Of a stretch of DNA of 64,000 bases, positions 14,655 through 23,755 are shown in pieces (positions within the stretch are counted from its first letter, which is position 1; each line of letters opens with the position of its first letter). The notes beneath the pieces were generated by a model. The model saw only the letters and a list, made by a program, of their open reading frames with translations. It searched no databases and was not told the DNA's origin. Made by a program: the position numbers and the translations under genes. The DNA is from Natranaerofaba carboxydovora (GTDB lineage Bacteria > Bacillota > Natranaerobiia > Natranaerobiales > Natranaerofabaceae), in assembly GCF_022539405.1 (NCBI RefSeq), contig NZ_CP054394.1, forward strand, positions 1,806,501 to 1,870,500, in the 5' to 3' direction.

Positions 14655-15320
14655 TTACAAAAGCTCTTTATAACATTCAGACACCGTCTTAATAAAGTTA
14701 TCCAGGCCTATATCTTCTAAAGTTGCTTTAACAAACTTTCTGTTATGTTCGGCAATATTAACCGGATCAAAATAAACTATATCATCACAGTTTTTTTCAT
14801 CATTTAGGATTATATAATAAAATTTACTGTCTGAAGTTACATAAGTATCAGTTATATATTCATATTTTTCAGTTCCTTCTGCATACAAATCTGGCAAATG
14901 ACCTATCGATTGTCTTTTTATCTTCCTGATGCGTTTCAAATTAGGAGGTAATTTAAGATTTTTGCCTTTTTTCAACCTATACAAATACATTATTGTATTT
15001 TGCTGGTTTATAAGTGCCTGCAAAAACCCGTAATAATATAATAAAAAATACCCTTGATTTTCTGTAGATATACTGTCATTTAACTCAGATATAAATTGCT
15101 TTATAGCAACATTCGCATTTTCTAAAATCTGAAATGCAGCAAGCTCGGCGTTTTGTTCTTCTTTTTTCTCTTCGAAATGTTCTAATTGCTTGGAATTATC
15201 TTTATTAATTCCCATTTCTTTTTTTACTTTATTATCAAGTTCTTTAATATTATCAAGTTCTTCAATACTATCTAGCTCTTCATTTGTATTATTTTTCTCT
15301 TCAAGTTCTCTAAATTCCAT
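14655..15320 (-). CDS. Hypothetical protein with acidic N-terminal repeats
   Basis: A 221-residue soluble protein starting at ATG 15320 behind GAGGTG. The first 60 residues carry a heptad-like acidic repeat (EELDSIEELDNIKELDN), followed by a helical domain (AAFQILENANVAIKQFISEL) and a C-terminal alpha/beta part with RIRKIKRQSIGHLPDLY and VTSDSKFYYIILND. I do not recognise the family and see no catalytic motif. It has its own terminator and lies between the TnpB element and an EF-G-like gene. Confidence 0.6.
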   Translation of the reverse strand: MEFRELEEKNNTNEELDSIEELDNIKELDNKVKKEMGINKDNSKQLEHFEEKKEEQNAELAAFQILENANVAIKQFISELNDSISTENQGYFLLYYYGFLQALINQQNTIMYLYRLKKGKNLKLPPNLKRIRKIKRQSIGHLPDLYAEGTEKYEYITDTYVTSDSKFYYIILNDEKNCDDIVYFDPVNIAEHNRKFVKATLEDIGLDNFIKTVSECYKELL

Positions 15321-15423
15321 CACCCTTTTTCACCTCGAAATAAAGGCCAATTAATTTTCAATTTCTTTATATATCTTCAAATTATTTATATATCTTAATT
15401 ATAATTTTGTCAAACAAAAAAAT

Positions 15424-15460
15424 AATAGGCTCCTACATATTTAAAGCAGGAACCTATCAT
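15424..15460 (-). terminator. Terminator of the EF-G-like gene
   Basis: Minus strand ATAGGTTCCT pairs with AGGAGCCTAT (one G-U pair), followed by TATTTTTTTG. Confidence 0.8.
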
Positions 15461-15486
15461 TTTTTTATTACATGCCGTATTTGATA

Positions 15487-17562
15487 CTATACTTCTTGCT
15501 TAGCATCTTCAATTATTTTATCCCTGACATCTCCTGGCACTTGCTCATAATGACTAAACTTCGTTTTGAAACTTCCTCTGCCTTGAGTCATTGAACGTAA
15601 GTCTATTGCGTATTTTAGCATTTCTGCCTGGGGTACATAGGCTTTAATTAACTGATCATCTCCGTCCGGATCCATTCCCTGAATTTTGCCTCTCTTACTA
15701 TTTAGATCACCCATAACATCACCCATATATTTTTCTGGTACTCTAACCTCAACATCCAAAATGGGCTCAAGCAAAATAGGTTCTGCTTTTTCCATTCCCT
15801 TTTTAAATGCATTTATACCTGCAACTTTAAATGCCATTTCCGAGGAATCTACACTATGATGCGAACCATCATAAAGGTTAGCTTTTATATCTACAACGGG
15901 GTAGCCAGCTAAAACTCCAGTTTCCATAGCTTCTAAGATCCCTTTTTCCACCGCAGGAATATATTGTTTGGGGATTACTCCTCCCACAATATTGTTCTCA
16001 AATTCAAATTGTTGTCCTTCAGGAAGAGGAGAAAATTCAATATAAACATGGCCGTATTGACCTTTACCACCCGACTGCTTCTTATATTTTTCTTCAGAAT
16101 TCACAGTTTTAGTAATAGTTTCTCGGTATGGTACTTTAGGCTCTACAAGATCCACATCTACACCATATTTTTTAGCCATTCTGCTAACGACTATCTCTAG
16201 CTGGAGTTCTCCCATGCCGGATATTAAGGTTTCTTTTGTCTCTTTATTTGTTTCTCTTTTTAATATTGGATCTTCTTCCAAAAACTTCGAAAGGGCAGTT
16301 CCTACTTTTTCATCGTCTCCTTTATCTTGAGTTACAACTGAAAAGGATATAATTGGTTCAGGAAAATCTACTTCGGGCAAGACGATAGGCTTATCCGGGC
16401 TAGATAGTGTATCACCAGTAGAAGTCTTTTGAAGTTTACTAACTGCTGCTATATCTCCAACTGTAACCTTATTTACTGCTATCTGCTCCTTACCTTTAAG
16501 GTAATATAACTTTCCAACTCTTTCGCTAGACTTATCATTTGAATTATAAACTTCTTTGTCATCAGATAGTTCACCAGAGTAAACCCTAAAGTAATTCAAC
16601 CTTCCCACGTAAGGGTCGGCAATGGTCTTGAAAACAAAAGCGCTAAACGGCTCATCATTTGAAGTTTTCAGTTCTATCTCTTCCTCTGTATTTGGATCGC
16701 TACCTTTTATACTTTCTTTCTCTAATGGATTTGGTATATAATAAGTTAAGCAGTCAAGAAGCTGGTTTACTCCAATATTTTGAGTAGCCGATCCACTGAG
16801 GACAGGTACAAGCCCTCCTTCTTTAGTATATTGCTTAACACCTGTTATTATTTCATCCTCGGTCAAAGGCTCACCTTCAAGATATTTTTCTAGCATTTCA
16901 TCATTGCACTCAGCTATTTCTTCCATCAATATTTCCCGGTAGTTCTCTGCTTCATCCTGAAACTCAGAAGGTATATCTTCTTCAGATACTTCCCGCCCGT
17001 CACCTTTTGGGTAAACAGCTTTCATTGTAACTAAGTTTATTACTCCTTTAAATGAATCTTCTTGACCCATTGGAATTGTTACCGGTACTACCTGATCACC
17101 AAAATGATCACGTAGTTGTTCCAATGTTTGTTCAAAGTTTGCATTTTCTCTTTCCATTTTATTTACAAACAAAATACGTGGCAAACCGTAATCATCAGCG
17201 TATTGCCAGACCTGTTCTGTACCCACTTCAACACCGGAAGATGCGCTAACCACAATCAATGCACCATCAACTACTCTAAGCGCACTCTTCACATCCCCTA
17301 TAAAATCAAAATATCCCGGAGTGTCAACGAGATTTATTTTACAGTTCTTCCATTCACATGGAGCTACAGAAGTATTAATTGTAATACCTCTTTCCATTTC
17401 TTCCTTATCATAGTCTGTAGTACTCGTTCCTTCGTCAACTTTCCCTAGTCTTTCATTAACCCCTGAGGTGTATAACATAGCCTCAGCTAGAGAAGTTTTA
17501 CCAGCTCCACTGTGGGAACATATTCCTACGTTTCGTAGTTGATCAGGGTTAAAATTTTTCAT
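15487..17562 (-). CDS. Elongation factor G-like GTPase (EF-G paralogue)
   Basis: A 691-residue five-domain translational GTPase. G1 is SHSGAGKT at 16-23, G2 lies in ERGITI, G3 is DTPGYFDF at 80-87 and G4 is NKME. Canonical EF-G has DTPGHVDF, where the His helps activate water; here it is Tyr84, as in the EF-G-like paralogue group found beside the main fusA. Domains III-V are complete (for example GQYGHVYIEFSP and GRGSFKTKFSHYEQVP at the C terminus). There are no ribosomal protein or tuf genes next to it, which also supports a paralogue. Slow GTP hydrolysis or a recycling or stress role is inferred. Confidence 0.88.
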   Translation of the reverse strand: MKNFNPDQLRNVGICSHSGAGKTSLAEAMLYTSGVNERLGKVDEGTSTTDYDKEEMERGITINTSVAPCEWKNCKINLVDTPGYFDFIGDVKSALRVVDGALIVVSASSGVEVGTEQVWQYADDYGLPRILFVNKMERENANFEQTLEQLRDHFGDQVVPVTIPMGQEDSFKGVINLVTMKAVYPKGDGREVSEEDIPSEFQDEAENYREILMEEIAECNDEMLEKYLEGEPLTEDEIITGVKQYTKEGGLVPVLSGSATQNIGVNQLLDCLTYYIPNPLEKESIKGSDPNTEEEIELKTSNDEPFSAFVFKTIADPYVGRLNYFRVYSGELSDDKEVYNSNDKSSERVGKLYYLKGKEQIAVNKVTVGDIAAVSKLQKTSTGDTLSSPDKPIVLPEVDFPEPIISFSVVTQDKGDDEKVGTALSKFLEEDPILKRETNKETKETLISGMGELQLEIVVSRMAKKYGVDVDLVEPKVPYRETITKTVNSEEKYKKQSGGKGQYGHVYIEFSPLPEGQQFEFENNIVGGVIPKQYIPAVEKGILEAMETGVLAGYPVVDIKANLYDGSHHSVDSSEMAFKVAGINAFKKGMEKAEPILLEPILDVEVRVPEKYMGDVMGDLNSKRGKIQGMDPDGDDQLIKAYVPQAEMLKYAIDLRSMTQGRGSFKTKFSHYEQVPGDVRDKIIEDAKQEV

Positions 17563-17875
17563 AAATGTACCTCCTTTGCAATAATTAAGTGTTATGGGTA
17601 TTTATAATAAATTAGCTTAATAATCTTCTCTTATGATTATATAATTTAATTATTCTCGCAATTTTTTATAAATTCCTCCTTAAGATCAATTAATTTTCTG
17701 AAAAATAACTTCTTCATTTCTGACTATATGTATATTTTTTCCTTGATTTTTTATATTAATCCAAAAAAAAGCGGCAATGCTTTATATAGCTTTGATATTC
17801 ATATTAAATTGAATGTATGATAAAATACCAATATTAGTTAAGAATAAAATGTGCTAGCTAAGGAGGCAGTAATTT
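17563..17875. other. Gene-free region between divergent EF-G-like and MBL genes
   Basis: About 310 AT-rich bases between divergent genes. A weak promoter for the plus-strand gene is visible (TTGATA, 18-base spacer, TATGAT at about 17816). I see no RNA gene or repeat. Confidence 0.5.
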
Positions 17876-18874
17876 ATGTATGAAAAACTCAAAGATAATA
17901 TTTACAAAATAGAAGTACCTCTCCCAAACAACCCACTAAAGGCAACTAATTCTTATTTTATCAAGGGAAAAGATAGAAACCTTTTAATAGATACAGGTAT
18001 GAATCGTAAAGAATGTCTCGACGCTCTAAATAAAGCTATTCATTCTTTAAAGGTTGATCCAAAAAGCATTGATGTTTTTGTCACTCATTTGCATGCTGAT
18101 CATATAGGTCTTGCATATCATTTTGCAAAAGATGATTCTCGTATTTTTTTCAATTATCCAGACTCTGAAATAGTAAGCGATCACACATATTGGAAAAGAG
18201 CGTTAAAGAGGGCATTAGAAAATGGGTTTCCAGAGAAAGAAATTGAGGAAGCTATAACTAAACACCCGGGGAACAAATACAGCCCAGAAAAATCAGACGG
18301 CTTTACATTTGTAAAAGAAGATCAAATAATCGAGGTTGGAAACTATAAGCTAAAGTGCATAGAAACACCCGGTCACACACCGGGTAACACCTGTCTTTAT
18401 GAGCCAAATGAGCAAATTTTTTTCTCAGGCGATCATGTACTTTGGGATATCACCCCTAATATTTCAGGCTTTTTGGAAAAATTAAATAATCCCTTAAAAA
18501 AATATTTAGAAAGCCTGAACAAAATAAAAGAACTAGAAGTATCCCTTGTTCTTCCCGGACATCGAAGTACTTTTGAAAATTTAGAACTTAGAGTAGAACA
18601 ATTAAAAGATCATCACTACAAAAGAATAGATGAAATAAGATCAATTCTTAAAAAGTCAGAACACCAAACTCCTTATCAAATAGCATCTAAAATGACTTGG
18701 GATTTAGATTGCAAATCCTGGAAGGAGTTTCCCTTAATGCAAAAATGGTTTGCCACAGGTGAAGCCCTTGCTCATCTAGACTACATGCATGAAGAAGGTA
18801 TATTAAAAAAAGAAAAAATTCCTGAAGAAAAACACAGTAATGAATCGGTTTTTAAAAATTACTACTCTCTATAG
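17876..18874 (+). CDS. Metallo-beta-lactamase-fold hydrolase
   Basis: A 332-residue binuclear metal hydrolase. The motif THLHADHIG near 73-81 supplies HxHxDH, ETPGHTPGNT the next His, FSGDHVLWD the bridging Asp, and LPGHRST the last His. A C-terminal helical region of about 90 residues follows the core, as in hydrolases that act on thioesters or small phosphate/lactone substrates. The N-terminal VPLPNNPLKATNSYFIKG is typical of glyoxalase II-like MBL proteins. RBS AAGGAGG lies before the ATG. The stop overlaps the convergent GGDEF gene by 13 bp. Confidence 0.85.
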   Translation: MYEKLKDNIYKIEVPLPNNPLKATNSYFIKGKDRNLLIDTGMNRKECLDALNKAIHSLKVDPKSIDVFVTHLHADHIGLAYHFAKDDSRIFFNYPDSEIVSDHTYWKRALKRALENGFPEKEIEEAITKHPGNKYSPEKSDGFTFVKEDQIIEVGNYKLKCIETPGHTPGNTCLYEPNEQIFFSGDHVLWDITPNISGFLEKLNNPLKKYLESLNKIKELEVSLVLPGHRSTFENLELRVEQLKDHHYKRIDEIRSILKKSEHQTPYQIASKMTWDLDCKSWKEFPLMQKWFATGEALAHLDYMHEEGILKKEKIPEEKHSNESVFKNYYSL

Positions 18875-19893
18875 ATTGCATAATCTACTCTGTCTCTCCC
18901 ATCTTGCTTTGCTTTATACAATGCCTGATCCGCTAACTCAATAAACTTATCAAGTCTTAGTTCTTTTTTATTGTTATTTCCCCATTCATACTTTACTGTA
19001 GCAACACCAACCGATAAAGTAACATGATCAGAAATCTCAGAAGTTTCATGTGGTATGTACAGTGCTTTTACTCCTTTTCTGATTCTTTCACCAATACGAA
19101 GAGCATCATCGGAGTCAACATAAGGTAAAATAATTGCAAATTCTTCGCCCCCATACCGTGCGACCAAATCCTGGGGGCGAGTAACTACCTGACATAGTTT
19201 ATTAGCTACTCTTTTGAGGCATTCATCTCCGGCCTGGTGACCATAAGTATCATTATAAAATTTAAAGAAGTCTATATCGCATATAATTAAAGATAGCACT
19301 TTCTTATCATTTTTGGACCTTTTCCATTCCCTGGTCAAAATTTCATCAAAAAAACGCCTGTTAGCTATTCCTGTTAGCCCGTCTATATTAACCATTCTCT
19401 CTAATTTTTCATTTTTTTCTTCTAATTCATTATTTATCTGTTCTAAGTGCTTAGTCATATCCTTTAGCTGTCTTTCTCTTTTTTTACGTTCTTTAATTTC
19501 ATTATTTAATTTTAGGGCAGATTCTACTCTAGCATATAGCTCTATTTTGCCAGCTTGCTTTTGGATATAATCTATAGCACCTGCATCAAAAGCTTTTTTT
19601 AACCACTCACTCTTTGTTTCAGAAGTTATCATAATTATCGGTGTATCATTATATTTAGGCTCTTGTTTAATTATTTGACAAGCTTCTACACCATCCATAT
19701 CTTCCATAATAATATCCATCAATATTAAATCAATTTCATCTGTGTTATTATTATTATTTCTATAAATCCCCAATATATCAAATGCTTCTTTAGCTGAAGA
19801 AGCTTCTTTAATTTCCTTATAACCTCTTTCTTCTAACATTTTTTTGATAAAAAAGCGAACACTTCTAGAATCATCAACTACCAAAATTGCCAT
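18862..19893 (-). CDS. Response regulator with diguanylate cyclase (REC-GGDEF)
   Basis: A 343-residue PleD-like protein. The receiver domain shows DD at 7-8, the phospho-acceptor D60 (LILMD) and the Thr/Lys sites (MITSETK, YIQKQ). A charged coiled coil of about 50 residues links it to a GGDEF domain with ARYGGEEFAIILPY. The product-inhibition I-site RPQD lies five residues before GGEEF, so c-di-GMP feedback is expected. A run of Asn (RNNNNNTDE) sits in the receiver. An HD-GYP phosphodiesterase at 21661 would degrade its product. No kinase is adjacent. Confidence 0.93.
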   Translation of the reverse strand: MAILVVDDSRSVRFFIKKMLEERGYKEIKEASSAKEAFDILGIYRNNNNNTDEIDLILMDIIMEDMDGVEACQIIKQEPKYNDTPIIMITSETKSEWLKKAFDAGAIDYIQKQAGKIELYARVESALKLNNEIKERKKRERQLKDMTKHLEQINNELEEKNEKLERMVNIDGLTGIANRRFFDEILTREWKRSKNDKKVLSLIICDIDFFKFYNDTYGHQAGDECLKRVANKLCQVVTRPQDLVARYGGEEFAIILPYVDSDDALRIGERIRKGVKALYIPHETSEISDHVTLSVGVATVKYEWGNNNKKELRLDKFIELADQALYKAKQDGRDRVDYAIYRE

Positions 19894-19931
19894 AACTTTA
19901 GCCTCTCCTTACACCTATAGTTAAGCGTTAG

Positions 19932-19967
19932 TTAGCCCCATCATTTTATATTTAACGATGGGGCTAA
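19932..19967. repeat. 11-bp inverted repeat
   Basis: TTAGCCCCATC (19932-19942) and GATGGGGCTAA (19957-19967), with part of the right arm repeated at 19970-19978 (CGATGGGCT). There is no T-run on either side, so a terminator role is weak. Confidence 0.6.
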
Positions 19968-19985
19968 AACGATGGGCTGATAAAT

Positions 19986-20270
19986 CTATTTCATTTTGTT
20001 TATAAATTGATCTGCTTCAACTGCTGGCATAGTTTTAATTCTGATTGTGCCACGAGAAGCTAGCTCTAAAGATATTTTTTGTATTGTTTCATTATCAGGT
20101 GCTTCAACTACATTCAAAAAGTCATAATCTCCTAGCAAAGCATATTGAGAAACTACTCTTCCTCCCATCTCTTCAACATCTTTGTTAACTTCCTTAATCC
20201 TTTCAGCGTTATCTTTGATTGTTTTGCAGCCGTCATCAGTCAAGCGACTAAGCAAGATATAAGTAGGCAT
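19986..20270 (-). CDS. GYD-domain protein
   Basis: A 94-residue protein of the GYD family: a dimeric alpha/beta-barrel fold with the signature LLGDYDFLNVVEAPD in the middle and an N-terminal PTYILLSRLTDDG strand. The biochemical function of the family is not known; members are often found near metabolism or redox genes. RBS AAAGGGGGG is strong. It lies alone between the GGDEF regulator and the DUF456 gene. Confidence 0.85.
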   Translation of the reverse strand: MPTYILLSRLTDDGCKTIKDNAERIKEVNKDVEEMGGRVVSQYALLGDYDFLNVVEAPDNETIQKISLELASRGTIRIKTMPAVEADQFINKMK

Positions 20271-20463
20271 TACTTTACCCCCCTTTGCTTGTTATTCTTA
20301 TTAAAATTATAACATATTATTAACATATTATTCATTAAATTTCCTTAATTGTTTGAAAATTAGCTATTATTGTATTTCTTCCACTTTTAAATTCCTTTGC
20401 TATATAATATATCATATAATAGATAGTGCAAATATCTAATTAACTCTTAAGGAGACGATATGA

Positions 20464-20943
20464 ATGCATATACCTGGATTAATAATAGCCTCAGTTTTTT
20501 TTATTGCTGGTATAGTAGGAACCCTTCTACCAGTCATCCCAGGAGTATTATTTATTTGGCTGGGGATGCTAATTTATGGGTTTTTTATAGATTTTGCAGG
20601 ACTCTCTGTTAATTTTTACATAATTCAGGGGTTTGCAGCCTTTTTGGTATTAATTGTGGATTATATTGCTACTGCATTTGGAACAAAAAAATTTGGTGGA
20701 TCAAGAACCGCTACCTGGATGGCAGTTATTGGCCTCCTAATTGGTATTATTACAATTGGAATCCCAGGAATAATTTTCGGGCCTTTTGTAGGAGCTTTGT
20801 TAGGTGAATTATTAAGAAAAGTACCTATTAATAAAGCACTTTATTCTAGTTTGGGTACACTTATTGGACTATTAGGAGGTTTTTTATTAAAATTAATTAT
20901 AGAATTATTGATGATTCTATGGTTTTTTATATCTATAGTTTAG
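20464..20943 (+). CDS. DUF456 membrane protein
   Basis: A 159-residue hydrophobic protein with about four membrane helices and Gly/Pro-rich helix hairpins (GTLLPVIPGVLFIWLGM, GIPGIIFGPFVGALLGELL), the hallmark of the DUF456 family. The conserved FGTKKFGGSRTATWMA loop lies between the hairpins. Function unknown. AAGGAG lies nine bases before the ATG. It converges with a VanZ-like gene. Confidence 0.85.
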   Translation: MHIPGLIIASVFFIAGIVGTLLPVIPGVLFIWLGMLIYGFFIDFAGLSVNFYIIQGFAAFLVLIVDYIATAFGTKKFGGSRTATWMAVIGLLIGIITIGIPGIIFGPFVGALLGELLRKVPINKALYSSLGTLIGLLGGFLLKLIIELLMILWFFISIV

Positions 20944-20970
20944 CTATTACCCGTTAGACGTAATATACTG

Positions 20971-21528
20971 TTAGACATTACTATTATCCCTAGGGGCTCT
21001 ATTTTTGCCCCGCCAATTGCCAGTTAAGAAAAATGAAAACAAAATTTGTGCTACTGCCAATGATATACCGACCATATTAATCAACACGTCTACTATAGTA
21101 CCATGCCTACCATCTACAAATGATTGATGATATTCGTCTAATATTGCTATAATAGTTGCAAGAAGAAACGCTCCTGCCACTGCAAGTAATTTGCTTGCTG
21201 TATACTCGCGAAGTAACAGAAATACTGCAATTGTTATTACGAAAAACACAACAATATGAGCTATTTTTCTAAGAATAAATTCGATTATACCAGGGTTTTC
21301 ACTAGCATATTCATAAAAGTCACTGCTAAAAGTTTGGACAGGCCCTAGTTCACCAGGTAAATTAGATGAAATAAAGATAGCTGCTTTTTCAAAACTAACA
21401 TCCAACAGCCCAAATAAATCGTTTACCTGCTGCAGCACTGGCAGTACTCTTAGTCCAGGGATAGAAGATAAATAGTATAGTGTCCCAAGTAAAACAAATA
21501 CCAAAAGCCAAGCATGCTTTTTTTGCAA
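20971..21528 (-). CDS. VanZ-like membrane protein
   Basis: A 185-residue protein with four membrane helices and the VanZ-family motifs RKIAHIVVFFVI and ILDEYHQSFVDGRHGTIVDV. I prefer the TTG at 21528, seven bases after GGGGGA, over the TTG at 21543, which overlaps that site. VanZ itself gives low-level teicoplanin resistance; most relatives are uncharacterised envelope proteins, and no van genes are nearby. Confidence 0.85.
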   Translation of the reverse strand: MQKKHAWLLVFVLLGTLYYLSSIPGLRVLPVLQQVNDLFGLLDVSFEKAAIFISSNLPGELGPVQTFSSDFYEYASENPGIIEFILRKIAHIVVFFVITIAVFLLLREYTASKLLAVAGAFLLATIIAILDEYHQSFVDGRHGTIVDVLINMVGISLAVAQILFSFFLTGNWRGKNRAPRDNSNV

Positions 21529-21660
21529 AGTCAGATCCCCCAATTTACGTGATTTTGCTTACAAAATTCTACCATCATAAACTAGTAAAAACAAGTAATC
21601 AATTCATATTGTATTCAAGTAATATCGAAACATTAATATCTTGTTTGGAGGAATAAAGTA

Positions 21661-22731
21661 ATGAGATTCGTTAATCTAAATAATATTGAAGAAGGAATGG
21701 TATTAGCAAAGCCAGTCTACAACGAAAAAGGTAGTATATTATTACAAGCAGGCGTCAAGTTAAAAAACAATTATATCTCCAAGATTAATGAGTTGGGATA
21801 TAATGGGATTTATGTTCAAGATGAAAGGCTTGAAGATGTTGAAGTTAAAGAAATTGTAAGTGAAGAACTAAAACGGGAAACCACAAATGAAATGAAAGAT
21901 ACTTTTCAGGATATAAATAGGCAGATGAAAATTTCTAATAAAAAGGTTAATGAAATAAAGAAATCTGTTGATGTGCTTCTAGCCGAAATAATTGAAAATA
22001 AAAACCTCATGGTTAACATGATGGACTTAAAAATATTTGATGATTACACATTTCATCATTCAGTTAATGTGACGATTTTATCTGTAATAACAGGGATTTC
22101 TTTAGGATTAAACAATTCTGATCTTTACAAACTAGGTTTAGGTGCACTGCTCCACGATGTTGGCAAAGTAAATATTCCAAAAGAAGTACTTAATAAAAGC
22201 GGTAAACTTGATGATAAAGAATTTAGTGTTATAAAACAACATCCAGTAGAAGGTTACAAAATTTTAAAACAAAATGACGAGATTCCTACAACATCTTATA
22301 TGGTTGCACTCCATCATCACGAAAAATTTGCAGGAGAAGGCTATCCTGAAGGGAAAAATGGTAGTGATATCCATTTGTATAGTAGGATTGCAAGTGTAGC
22401 AGATGTATATGATGCCTTGGTATCAGACAGGCCATATAGAAAAGGCTTTACCCCCTCAGAAGCTATGGAGTTTATTCTAGGAGGTAGCGGAACAAATTTT
22501 GACAGAGATATTGTAACTCATTTTTTCAAAAAAGTAGCTCCCTATCCTGTGGGAACAGAGGTAATATTAAGCGATAATCGTCAGGGTATCGTTATCGAAA
22601 ATTACGAAATGCACACCCTTCGTCCCAAAATAAGAATTACCAAAGAAAATGGAGCAGATATCTCACCTTATGACATAGATCTAAGGAATAATACTTTAAA
22701 TTCAGTCACTGTAATATCAACACTAAGTTAA
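21661..22731 (+). CDS. HD-GYP cyclic-di-GMP phosphodiesterase
   Basis: A 356-residue protein with an N-terminal DUF3391-like region (EEGMVLAKPVYNEKGSILL), a helical linker and an HD-GYP domain: HHSVNV, HDVGKVNIP, HPVEGYKIL, HHHEKFAGEGYPEG and ADVYDALVSDRPYRKG. The complete metal and GYP motifs suggest active hydrolysis of c-di-GMP. It pairs functionally with the GGDEF regulator at 18862-19893. A C-terminal beta extension (YPVGTEVILSDNRQGIV) is common in this subgroup. RBS GGAGG is present. Confidence 0.92.
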   Translation: MRFVNLNNIEEGMVLAKPVYNEKGSILLQAGVKLKNNYISKINELGYNGIYVQDERLEDVEVKEIVSEELKRETTNEMKDTFQDINRQMKISNKKVNEIKKSVDVLLAEIIENKNLMVNMMDLKIFDDYTFHHSVNVTILSVITGISLGLNNSDLYKLGLGALLHDVGKVNIPKEVLNKSGKLDDKEFSVIKQHPVEGYKILKQNDEIPTTSYMVALHHHEKFAGEGYPEGKNGSDIHLYSRIASVADVYDALVSDRPYRKGFTPSEAMEFILGGSGTNFDRDIVTHFFKKVAPYPVGTEVILSDNRQGIVIENYEMHTLRPKIRITKENGADISPYDIDLRNNTLNSVTVISTLS

Positions 22732-22759
22732 TAGTAAATAATAAGAATAATATAGCAGC

Positions 22760-22806
22760 AATGGTGCCATCTTAATAGTAGAAAATAAAATTAAGGGGGC
22801 ACCATT
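22760..22806 (+). promoter_or_regulatory. Leader hairpin that covers the RBS of the FMN-bind lipoprotein
   Basis: 17-nt arms (22760-22776 and 22790-22806) pair except for two positions: AATGGTGCC..CTTAAT against ATTAAG..GGCACCATT. The right arm contains the AAGGGGG ribosome binding site and ends one base before the ATG, so the folded RNA would hide the site. Confidence 0.6.
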
Positions 22807-22807
22807 A

Positions 22808-23638
22808 ATGAAAAAACTAATTGTCATCCCAGTGATTCTGTTACTTATTATCTCAACTGCGCTACTAGGATGCGAGGCAGAACCTGATAACGGCAATGGA
22901 GCAGAAAACGGAGCAGACAACGGTGACAATGGAGCACAAGTAGGGAATGGTCGTGAAGACGGAACTTTTTCAGCTGCATCAGAGGCTGATGATAGAGGTT
23001 ATGTACATGCAGATGTAACCTTTGAAGATGACGAAATTACCGAAGTAGAGCTGGCTGAATTTAATGACAAAGGTATTGAAAAAGGAGAAGATTATGACTG
23101 GGATCCCTTTCATGAAGCTATGGATGAGCTGCCAGAACGTTTCAAAGAAGCAAACGACTCAGACATAGAAGTATACACAGAAGCTACAGGAACCTCTGAA
23201 AAAGCAATGGGTGCTGTAGACAAAGCCATCCAAAGAGCAGAAGGCGAGACAGGAGCATTCGATGGTACTTTCCTTGGAACATCTGAGCAAACTGATGACG
23301 GTTGGGGAGTAGCTTGGGTAACTTTAGACAACGAGGAAATATCCGAGGTTAAATTAGAAGAAGTCACTTTAACCGACGAAGAAGATGAAGAGTACGAATT
23401 TAAAGATGACGACTATCAGTGGGAAGAATGGCATGAAGCAAAAGAAGCCATGCCCGACTGGTTTGTTGAAGAAAATTCCTCAGAGGTAGATGTATACACA
23501 GACGCAACTGAAAGTTCCGAAATGTGGATGGAAGCCGTAGAAGATGCCCTACAAAAAGCTGGCCGAGAAGAAGAAGCCGGAGAAGGTGAAACAGAAGACG
23601 AAGAAGAAGTTGGAGAAGAGGAAAATGGAGAGGAATAA
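22808..23638 (+). CDS. Lipoprotein with two FMN-bind-like repeats
   Basis: A 276-residue exported lipoprotein: signal peptide with lipobox ALLGC, a linker of NGN/GAD repeats, then two homologous domains (starting DGTFSAASEADDRGYV and DGTFLGTSEQTDDGWG) that follow the FMN-binding fold of RnfG/NqrC-type proteins. Each ends in a Thr/Ser segment (YTEATGTSEKAM, YTDATESSEMWM) at the place where RnfG carries covalent FMN, but the classic SGAT motif is changed. The tail is almost pure Glu/Asp. Very acidic composition fits life in salt. A terminator follows. Confidence 0.75.
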   Translation: MKKLIVIPVILLLIISTALLGCEAEPDNGNGAENGADNGDNGAQVGNGREDGTFSAASEADDRGYVHADVTFEDDEITEVELAEFNDKGIEKGEDYDWDPFHEAMDELPERFKEANDSDIEVYTEATGTSEKAMGAVDKAIQRAEGETGAFDGTFLGTSEQTDDGWGVAWVTLDNEEISEVKLEEVTLTDEEDEEYEFKDDDYQWEEWHEAKEAMPDWFVEENSSEVDVYTDATESSEMWMEAVEDALQKAGREEEAGEGETEDEEEVGEEENGEE

Positions 23639-23670
23639 CTTAAATGTCAAATGAATAGGTTAATTCAGTA

Positions 23671-23722
23671 AAGGAAGGGATTTCTTCTTTGATTCTCAAT
23701 CAAAAAATCCCTTCCTTATTTT
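23671..23722 (+). terminator. Terminator of the FMN-bind lipoprotein gene
   Basis: AAGGAAGGGATTT (23671-23683) pairs perfectly with AAATCCCTTCCTT (23705-23717), followed by ATTTTATT. Confidence 0.85.
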
Positions 23723-23755
23723 ATTAATATTGATGATTATACTGCAAAAAGTAAA

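Noticed and set aside
23730-23755. TTGATGATTATACTGCAAAAAGT, like a single end of the palindromic family
   Set aside because: Only a partial, degenerate match with no second arm nearby; not counted as a copy.
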